18,034 bases of DNA from DATEMK01 sp035275625 (GTDB lineage Bacteria > Bacteroidota > Bacteroidia > AKYH767-A > OLB10). The notes below the pieces were generated by a model. It was not told the origin of the DNA. It worked only from the letters and a program-made list of their open reading frames with translations, and made no database searches. The translations under genes and the position numbers were made by a program. This document shows positions 1 through 9,200 of this stretch, piece by piece; position 1 is the stretch's first letter, and every line of letters begins with the position of its first letter. The stretch is taken from positions 1-18,034 of the forward strand of contig DATEMK010000241.1 of the NCBI GenBank assembly GCA_035275625.1, in the 5' to 3' direction.

Positions 1-213
1 TTCTATTCCTACCCACTGATCACGGTATAACAGTGTGGCCGCTGCAAAGCCCCGCGTACCCGCATAGGCCGGGTTGATGAACAATTCATTGTTCAAATAT
101 TGCGTGAACTGTGGCTCGTATTGCGCACAGGCCTGGTAGCTCATTCCAGGCAGAATGAAAATCAACAATGCTTTGATATACTTTCTAATGTCTGAGTTTA
201 TTTTAAATTTCAT
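1..213 (-). CDS. PorP/SprF-family type IX secretion membrane protein (5' part only)
   Basis: Only the first 71 codons are in the window; the gene continues past base 1. The ATG lies at 211-213. The product opens with a charged stretch and a hydrophobic segment (KALLIFILPGMSYQACA), a signal peptide probably cleaved before QYEPQ. After it comes the family hallmark: FTQYL, then ELFINPAYAGTRG, then LLYRDQWVG. This block is typical of the start of the PorP/SprF family (TIGR03519), outer-membrane proteins of about 300 residues. Members help individual T9SS cargo proteins reach or stay on the cell surface; SprF is needed for SprB in Flavobacterium johnsoniae. The gene starts 33 bp after the stop of the giant repeat protein on the same strand, so the two are probably co-transcribed and this protein is likely the dedicated partner of that cargo. 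The partnership is inferred from position. Confidence 0.88.
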   Translation of the reverse strand, partial: MKFKINSDIRKYIKALLIFILPGMSYQACAQYEPQFTQYLNNELFINPAYAGTRGFAAATLLYRDQWVGIE

Positions 214-246
214 ATCCGTAGATTTTTTATTTTATACTATAGTTAA

Positions 247-3200
247 TTAATATCTGACAACAACATAACCCTGCAGCGGCTTTTGATGGTTATTCAGATC
301 AAGAACATAGAAGTAAGTTCCTGCAGGAACCCTTTTGCCGATGAACATTCCCGAAACATTTGAATAACCATCCCATTTATTATCATAATCATGGGCTTTG
401 TAAACCATATTGCCCCAGCGGTTATAAATCCAGATTTTATTTCCCGGAAAACGTTCAATCCCCTTAATCACAAATGCATCATTGATGACATCATTGTTAG
501 GTGAATATCCGGAAGGAATAATCAGTGTGTCGCACATACCCACTTCAATAGCTGCTGTCGTGCTGCAGCCAAATTCATTAGTAATTGTCACAACATATTG
601 TGTAGCCTGGAGGGGCGTAGCAATAGGATTCGGAATATTTGTATAGTTCAATCCGCTGGCAGGTGTCCATTCATAGCTTACTCCCCCGGTGGCATTCAGT
701 TGGGTGCTTTCACCCCGGCAAACAATCACATTCGGGCTGGTCGAGATGTTTTCAACCTGATGAACTTTTACAACAATTGAATCAGAAGTAAAGTTGCCGC
801 AGGCATTAGAAACTGTCACGAAATAAGTACCGCCCATTGGAGTTACCAATACATTACTGTTAGCCCCACCCAAAACTTGTCCGTTATAGTACCACTGATA
901 GGCTGCCCCTGTAACTGAATTGGCAATAAGAGTTACCGGTTCACCCATGCACACTTCCGAAGGACCGTCAGCACTCGCCTGGAAAGCTGAATTGTCGGTA
1001 ATCACATAGCTTCCTGTTGTGCTGCATCCGTTGGCATCGGTCACAGTAACTGTATATATACCCGCAGACTGATTATTCAGATTCTGAGAAATCGCACCAT
1101 TACTCCATTGGTAAGTAAAAGGAGCCGTTCCGCCATTTATACTTATCGTTACATTTCCCGGAATATTATTCAGACAGTCTGAAGTGCTTCCTGAACCCGA
1201 AACAGCCAGGGAAGACTGAGGCTGAGTGATCACTGCTGATGCAGTTGCCACGCAACCGTTAGCATCTGTTAAAATTACTGTATAGGTGCCTGCCGAAAGA
1301 TTATTTAAATCTTCAGTAGTTACTCCGTTGCTCCATTGATATGAATAAGGAGAAGTACCGTTTGTTGCGATTAAATTAATTGAGCCATTAGCTCCTGAAT
1401 AACAACTTACGTTTTGCGATACATTGGCTGATGCATTCAATGCAGCGGTCGGCTGGGTAATTGTCGCGGATGTTGTAAACACACAACCGTTCGCATCTGT
1501 TACTGTTACTGTATAAGTGCCTGCTGAAAGATTATTTAAATCCTCAGTAGTTTCTCCGTTGCTCCATTGATATGAATAAGGAGAAGTACCATTTGTTGCA
1601 GTCAAATTAATGGAACCGTTTGCACCTGAATAACAGCTTACGTTTTGTGAAACGTTTGCTGATGCATTCAATGCAGCGTTCGGCTGGGTAATTATTGCAG
1701 AAGTTGTAAATACACAACCGTTAGCATCGGTAATAGTTACTGTATAGGTGCCTGCTGAAAGATTATTTAAATCTTCAGTTGTTGCTCCGTTACTCCAGAT
1801 ATAAGAATAGGGAGCAGTGCCATCTGTAACTGTAAGATCAAATGAACCATTTGATCCTGCATAACAATATACAACAGACGCCACATTAATTGAGGCATTC
1901 AGTGCTGCATTCGGTTGAGTAATTGTTGCAGAAGTTGTAAATACACAACCGTTGGCATCTGTTACTGTTACTGTATAAGTTCCTGCTGAAAGATTATTGA
2001 CGTCTTCTGTTGTAGCTCCATTGCTCCAACTATATGAATAAGGAGAAGTACCGTTTGTTGCAGTCAAATTAATGGAACCGTTCGCGCCCGAATAACAGCT
2101 TACGTTTTGTGAAACATTTGCTGATGCGCTTAGCGCTGCTGTCGGCTGAGTAACAGTTGCAGATACAATTGCGGTACATCCATTTGCATCCGTTACAGTT
2201 ACCGTATAAGTTCCGGCTGAAAGATTATTCAAATCCTCTGTAGTGGCTCCGTTGCTCCAGCTATAAGAATAAGGAGAAGTACCATCTGTTGCAGTCAAAT
2301 TGATTGAACCGTTAGCGCCTGAATAACAGCTTACGTTTTGTGAAACGTTGGCTGATGCATTCAATGCAGCATTCGGCTGGGTAATTGTTGCGGATATTGT
2401 AAACAGACAACCGTTAGCATCTGTAACAGTTACTGTATACGTACCTGCCGAAAGATTATTGATGTCTTCAGTAGTTGCTCCGTTGCTCCAGTTATAAGAA
2501 TAAGGAGATGTGCCATCTGTTGCCGTTAAATCAATTGACCCGTTAGATCCCGAATAACAGCTTACATTTTGTGAAACATTTGCAGTAGCGTTCAAAGCTC
2601 CGGCAGGCTGTGTGACAGTTGCAGAAGTTATGAATACACAGCCATTGGCATCGGTGATCGTCACTGTATAAGTCCCTGTGGTGAGATTACTGATGTCTTC
2701 AGTAGTCTGACCATTGCTCCAGATGAAAGAATAAGGTGCCGTACCATCCGTTGCTGTCAAATCAATCGCACCGTTAGCACCCGAATTACAATTTACATTT
2801 TGAGTAACAACTGCAGTTGCGTTCAAAGCACCGGCAGGTTGTGTAACAGTTGCAGAAGTTGTGAATACGCAACCGTTAGCATCTGTCACAGTCACTGTAT
2901 AAGTTCCTGCTGAAAGGTTGCTTATATCTTCCATTGTCTCACCGTTGCTCCAGTCATAGGTATAAGGAGCCGTTCCGTCTGTCGCAGTAAGATTAATAGA
3001 CCCATTCGTGCCTGAATTACAGCTTACATTTTGAGAAACGCTGATCGAAGCATTTAAAGCTGCATTCGGCTGTGCAATAGAAGCTGATATCGTGAATAAA
3101 CATCCGTTAGCATCTGTAATAGTACATGTATATAACCCTGAAGCCAAATTACCAATGTCTTGAGTAGTTTCTCCATTGCTCCAATTGTACGTATAAGGCG

Positions 3201-6200
3201 GTATGCCATCCGTTACTGTAAGATCAACAGAACCGGTTGCACCGCTGAAGCAGTTTATATTTTGTTGTGAAAATATAGAAGCTGAAAGAGCAGCAGCCGG
3301 TTCATTAATTGCAATGCCTGAAACTATAGTTGAACATCCGTTTGCATCCGTAACAGATACAGTGTACGTTCCGGCAGCAAGGTTGCTGATATTTTGTGTG
3401 CTTGCTCCATTGCTCCACTGGTATGAATAAGGAGCTGTCCCGCCATTCACGGATAAATTAATGCCGCCATTATTTCCGCCAAAGCAATTTACATTCGTTG
3501 AAGAAGATACATTTCCATTAAGCGCTGCGGCAGGTTCATTGATCGCTATACCCGAAACAGTAGTTACGCAACCGTTAACATCTGTTACTGTTACGGTATA
3601 AGTTCCGGCAGCAAGGTTGGTGATATTTTGTGTATTGGCCCCGTTGCTCCATTGATATGAATAAGGTGCCGTTCCGCCATTAACGGACAAATTAATGCCG
3701 CCATTGTTTCCGCCAAAGCAACTTACGTTAGAAGTGGAAGAAGCATTTCCATTTAAAGCAGCACCGGGCTGATTAATTGCAATCCCCGAAACGATGGTCG
3801 TACATCCGTTGACATCTGTTACACTTACTGTATAAGTTCCGGTAGCAAGATTGCTGATATTTTGCGTGCTCGCCCCGTTGCTCCACTGGTAAGAATAAGG
3901 TGCCGTTCCACCGGTAACCGAAAGATTTATGTCTCCGTTGTTTCCACCAAAACAGCTCACATTTGTTGTGGATGATGCTGATCCGTTTAACGCAGCTGAA
4001 GGCTGGTTTACTGATGCTGAAGCAACATTAATACAACCGTTAGCATCCGTTATAGTTACTGAATAAGTTCCTGTAGAAAGATTGCTCAGGTTTTGAGTGG
4101 ATGCACCATTGCTCCAAGTATAAGTATAAGGGGCTGTGCCTCCATTCACATTTAAAATAATGGAGCCGTTGCTGCCGCCAAAACAATTTACATTTTGTGA
4201 TACATTTATAGTGCTGTTTAACGCCCCGACAGGCTGTGCAACAACTGCAGAAGCTGAAAATATACATCCCTGCGCATCTGTAACAGTAACGACATAGGTA
4301 CCTGAATAAAGTCCGCTGATATTTTGAGTGGTAGCGCCCGTACTCCAGTTAAATATATAAGGAGCTGTGCCACCGGTAACTGTTAGTGTTACCGTTCCGT
4401 TTGCTCCTGAATTACAAGAGACATTCTGAGTTGTTGTTGCACTTCCGTTTAAAGCTGAAGCAGGCTGACCAATTATAATAGAAGAAGACTGAACAGTGCA
4501 TCCGTTAGCATCAGTTACTAAAACAGTATATGTACCCGAAGAAATATTTGAAAGGTTTTGTGTGTTAGCACCGTTACTCCAGTTATAAGAATAAGGCGCT
4601 GTTCCGCCATTTACATTCAGAGTTATCGAACCATTGTTTCCGCCAAAGCAGGATACATTCGATGTTGCACCAACCGAAGTATTCAAAGCTGCCGGAGGCT
4701 GACTGATGGTTTGCCCATTTATATTAAACAAGCAGCCATTTACATCTGTAATAGTCACAGAATACGAACCTGCGGGAACGTTATTCAAGTTTTGCGAAGT
4801 TGATCCGTTGCTCCAGTTGTATGAATAAGGAGCGGTTCCGCCATTCACATTTAAAATGATCGAACCATTATTTCCTCCAAAGCAGGAAACAGCCGAAGTT
4901 GCAACCACATTTCCATTCAATGATGCTCCCGGCTGGCTGATCACAATTCCTGCTACAGAAGATGTGCAGCCATTTGCATCCGTTACCGACACATTATAAG
5001 TACCTGCTAAAACATTATTCAGATTTTGTGTCGTTGCACCATTACTCCAGTTATAAGAGTAAGGTGCTGTGCCGCCAACTACATTCAGGTTTATTGAACC
5101 GTTATTTCCTCCGAAACAATTTACATTTCCAGAAGATGATACAGTGCTGTTCAACGCTGCTGCGGGTTGAGCTATAGCAATTCCTGATGTTATAGTTGTA
5201 CAGCCATTGGCATCAGTAATTGTTACAGTGTAATTGCCTGAAGGAAGATTAGATACGTTTTGCGTATTAGCCCCATTGCTCCAGGAATATGAATAAGGAG
5301 CTGTCCCTCCATTTACCGAAAGGTTTATTGAACCGTTATTTCCACCGAAACAATTTACATTTCCTGAAGATGAAACGGAGCTGCTTAATGCCACAGGCGG
5401 TTGAGTGATAGTCTGTCCGTTGATATTGAATAAACAGCCGTTTGCGTCTGTGATTGTAACAGAATATGTACCTGTTGAAACGTTATTCAAATTCTGCGAA
5501 GTGGATCCGTTGCTCCAGTTGTAAGAATAAGGAGCTGTTCCACCATTCACATTTAAAGTGATAGAACCATTGCTTCCGCCAAAGCAGGAAACAGCAGATG
5601 CGTTAGTGACACTTGCATTCAAAGATGCTCCGGGCTGGCCGATAACAATTCCTGTAACCAAAGAAGAACATCCATTTGCATCAGTAACAGAAACACTATA
5701 TGAACCTGCTGAAACGTTATTTAAATCTTGTGTAGTTGCTCCATTGCTCCAGTTGTAGGAATAAGGCGCAGTACCACCATTTACGGAGAGATTTATTGAA
5801 CCGTTATTACCTCCGAAACAATTTACATCACCAGTTGAAGATACTGAACTATTTAAAGAACCTGCCGGTTGATTTATTGCAATACCTGAAATGGTCATCG
5901 TGCAACCATTATTATCTGTAATCAACACTGTGTAAGTTCCTGATGCGAGATTGGAAATATTTTGGGATACTGCACCGTTGCTCCATGAATAAGAGTAAGG
6001 TGATGTTCCGCCATTTACTGAAAGATTAATTGAACCGTTATTCCCGCCATAGCAGCTTACATTTGATGACGAAGAAACATTTCCATTCAATGCAACGGGT
6101 GGTTGAGATATGGTAATGCCTGAATTAATTGTGGTACATCCATTTGCATCCGTGATGGTGACTGAATAATTTCCTGCAGGAATCCCATTCAGATTCTGAG

Positions 6201-9200
6201 TAGTTGAACCATTGCTCCAGTTATAAGAATAAGGAATTGTTCCTCCTGATACATTCAAACTAATAGCTCCGTTAGTTCCGCCATTGCAGGAAACATTGCC
6301 TGCTGATGAAACATTGCTGTTCAAAGCTGACGGAGGCTGTGAAACTGTTATAGCGGAAATTAAATCAGTGCATCCATGTGCATCTGTTACAGTAACCGCG
6401 TAGGTACCTGACTGAACATTATTCAGGTTTTGAGAAGTACTGCCATTACTCCAATTGTAAGAATAGGGACCTGTGCCGCCCGATACATTAAGATTGATAG
6501 TGCCGTTATTTCCTCCAAAGCACGAAACGTTAGAAACTGCGTTAACACCAAGATTAAGGCTTGCTGCAGGCTGCCCAATAGTAATTCCGGAAACCACAGT
6601 TGTGCATCCGTTAACATCTGTAACGGTAACCATATACGTACCTGCCGGAATTCCAGAAATATCCTCTGAATTAGCGCCATTGCTCCAGTTATAAGAATAT
6701 GGACCCGTACCACCTGAAACTGTCAAATTAATTGCTCCGTTGGAGCCGCCATAGCAGGAAACATTATTTGAAGCCGTTACTGAACCATTTAACGAAGCAG
6801 CAGGTTGTGAAATGGTAATAGCAGAATTAGAAAATGTACATCCGTTTGCATCTGTTACTGTTACAGTATAAGAGCCGGCAGCGAGATTAAACTGATCTTC
6901 AACTGATGAACCATTGCTCCAGCTAAATGAATAAGGGGCTGTTCCACCATTTACAGTTAAATCAATGGCGCCATTATTTCCGCCAAAGCAGGATACGTTA
7001 GATTGTGCAGAAACTGATGCATTTAATGAAGCTGAAGGCTGGTTAATCACGGCAGTTGAAACATTGATGCAACCGTTGGCATCATTTACTGTTACTGTAT
7101 AGCTGCCGGAAGAAAGGCCGCTGATGTCCTGCGTAGTGGCACCATTGCTCCACTGGTAAATATATGGAAGCGTGCCGCCACTAACGGAAAGATTAATCGA
7201 ACCGTTATTGCCTCCGTTACAGGAAACATTCTGAGAGCTGCTGATTGAGGAATTCAATGAACCTGCAGGCTGATTAATTGATGTTGTAGCGTTAACACTG
7301 CATCCTTTGCTGTCAGTTATAGTAACTACATAATTACCTGCATACAAACCTGAAATATTTTGGGTTGTTGCACCATTGCTCCATGCAAAAGTGTAAGCCG
7401 GAGTCCCGCCATTTACAGTTAAGCTGATGGCTCCGTTAGCTCCCGATGCGCATGATACGTTAGAAGTTGTTGTTGCATTCCCTGACAGCGATGCAGCAGG
7501 CTGACTGATTGTAATAGTTGATGATTGAACATTGCAACCATTTGCATCTGTTATTACTACCGTATAAACACCCGCAGCAACATTGTTCAAATCCTGGGTA
7601 TTTCCACCATTACTCCATGCATAAGAATAGGGTGGGGTTCCACCCGATACAGAAATATTAATATCACCCGATGCATCACCATGACAGTTAACATTCGTCT
7701 GAGCAATATTTGAAATTGTTAATGCTGCTGCAGGTTGTGATATGGTAATAGCAGAAACAGTTTTTGTACATCCGTTTGCATCTGTAACTGTAGCTGAATA
7801 ATTACCTGCAGAGAGGCCAGTTAAGTTTTGGGTGCTTGCACCATTGCTCCATGCATAAGTATAAGGAGAAGTTCCTCCTGATACATTTAAGTTTACAGAT
7901 CCGTTATTACCTCCATAGCAAGAAACATCGCTTGCAGAAGATGCGGCAGCCGCTAAAGCTGCCGAAGGCTGAGAAACTGAAATTGATGTAGTGAGTGAAG
8001 TGCAGCCTTTTGAATCGGTTACTGTAACTGCATATGTGCCGGCAGAGACGCCTGATAAATTTTGAGTGGTAGCGCCATTATTCCATTGATAATTATAAGG
8101 TGGTGTTCCTCCCGAAACATCCATATTTACTGAACCATTGTTCCCGTTATAACAGGACACATTTCCTATAGCGCTTATAACGCCCGACAAAGCTGCTGAA
8201 GGTTGAGTAACTGTTGCTGTTGCGGTCACGCTGCAACCAGTAGCGCCTGTGACAATCACTGAATATGTTCCCGCACCTAAACCGGAAATATTCTGCGTTG
8301 TTGATCCATTACTCCATGCATAAGAATAAGGAGCCGTTCCTCCGCTTACATTCAAATTAACAGTACCTGTATGACTTTCATAACAAGCTGAGTTTGTTAC
8401 ACTTGAAGAAACAGATAATGTTGAAAGAGAAGTAATATTTACAGACAAAGAAGCTCCGCATGAAGCCTGGTCACTAACGGTTACCGTGTACGAACCTGCA
8501 TTTAATCCTGAAACATCTTCTGTAGTTGCGCCATTGCTCCAAACAAAACTATATGGGGGAAAACCGCCTGAAGCAGTTAAGTTAACTGAGCCCGCATTGT
8601 TGCTGCATGAATAATTCACATGCGTTTCAGAAACCACGGGCTTATTAACAGTTATTACTTGCGTGCATGTTCCGCTAAATCCTGATGTTGACATCAAAAG
8701 ATTCAGAGTAAAAGTTCCGTTTGAATTTCCTGTGTTTACATTTACTGATGTTCCTATATTAGTACCCGAAATGGATGCCCCTGAAGTATTATTCGAAATT
8801 GACCATGAATAAGTATATCCTATATAAGGACTAACAGAATAAGTTGTTATTGTCGAACGGCAGGCATTATTAGCTCCTAAAATATCGCAGGGAGGAACAG
8901 GAATAACTGCTGCTGCTGAAAGTGAACGATCCTGGTTACCGCCACCGCCATCAATCGCAATTTTACGCATGTGATAGGGTGAACCGCTGATGACGGAAGC
9001 TGAATTTCCGGGGCACCAGTCAGCTGCTGCTCCTATGTGACCTCCCCATGCAAACACAACCGTTGAATTAGTAGTCGTAAAAGTGATACGAACCTGTTGT
9101 GAAGATATTGATGCATTTAAATCAGCAGTATTAAGGTATTGCATATTAGTAATTGCAGTACCATTATACATGGTCATCACTCTTTCGTTTGCAGGTAAAG

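Larger units (their letters stand above)
979..8637 (-). repeat. Array of ~33 tandem SprB-type repeats (231-234 bp units)
   Basis: By eye the region divides into 33 units encoding residues 365-2917. Most are exactly 77 or 78 residues; the first (72) and last (76) are shorter and more divergent, as expected of end caps. The shared pattern is NVSCFGGNNGSI, then a GGTAPYSY-WSNG core, then AGTYTVTVTDANGC, then a short variable strand ending in QP and a small-residue linker ending in L. This matches the SprB repeat family (PF13573). Each unit has two conserved cysteines about 50 residues apart. Units 6, 7, 19, 20 and 24-32 have 77 residues; the others between 2 and 23 have 78. Neighbouring units differ at many silent sites, so most of the array is old, except for the blocks listed separately. 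Confidence 0.93.

Noticed and set aside
3203..6713. Several 60-96 codon ORFs on the plus strand and in other minus frames within the repeat array (for example 3203-3430, 4558-4803, 5558-5758, 6423-6713)
   Set aside because: They recur with the repeat period and mirror the composition of the SprB repeats in a shifted frame; none has a recognisable domain or its own start context.
979..8637. A CRISPR-like or satellite array
   Set aside because: The period is 231-234 bp, a multiple of three, with an uninterrupted reading frame and protein-level conservation; there are no short direct repeats with unique spacers.
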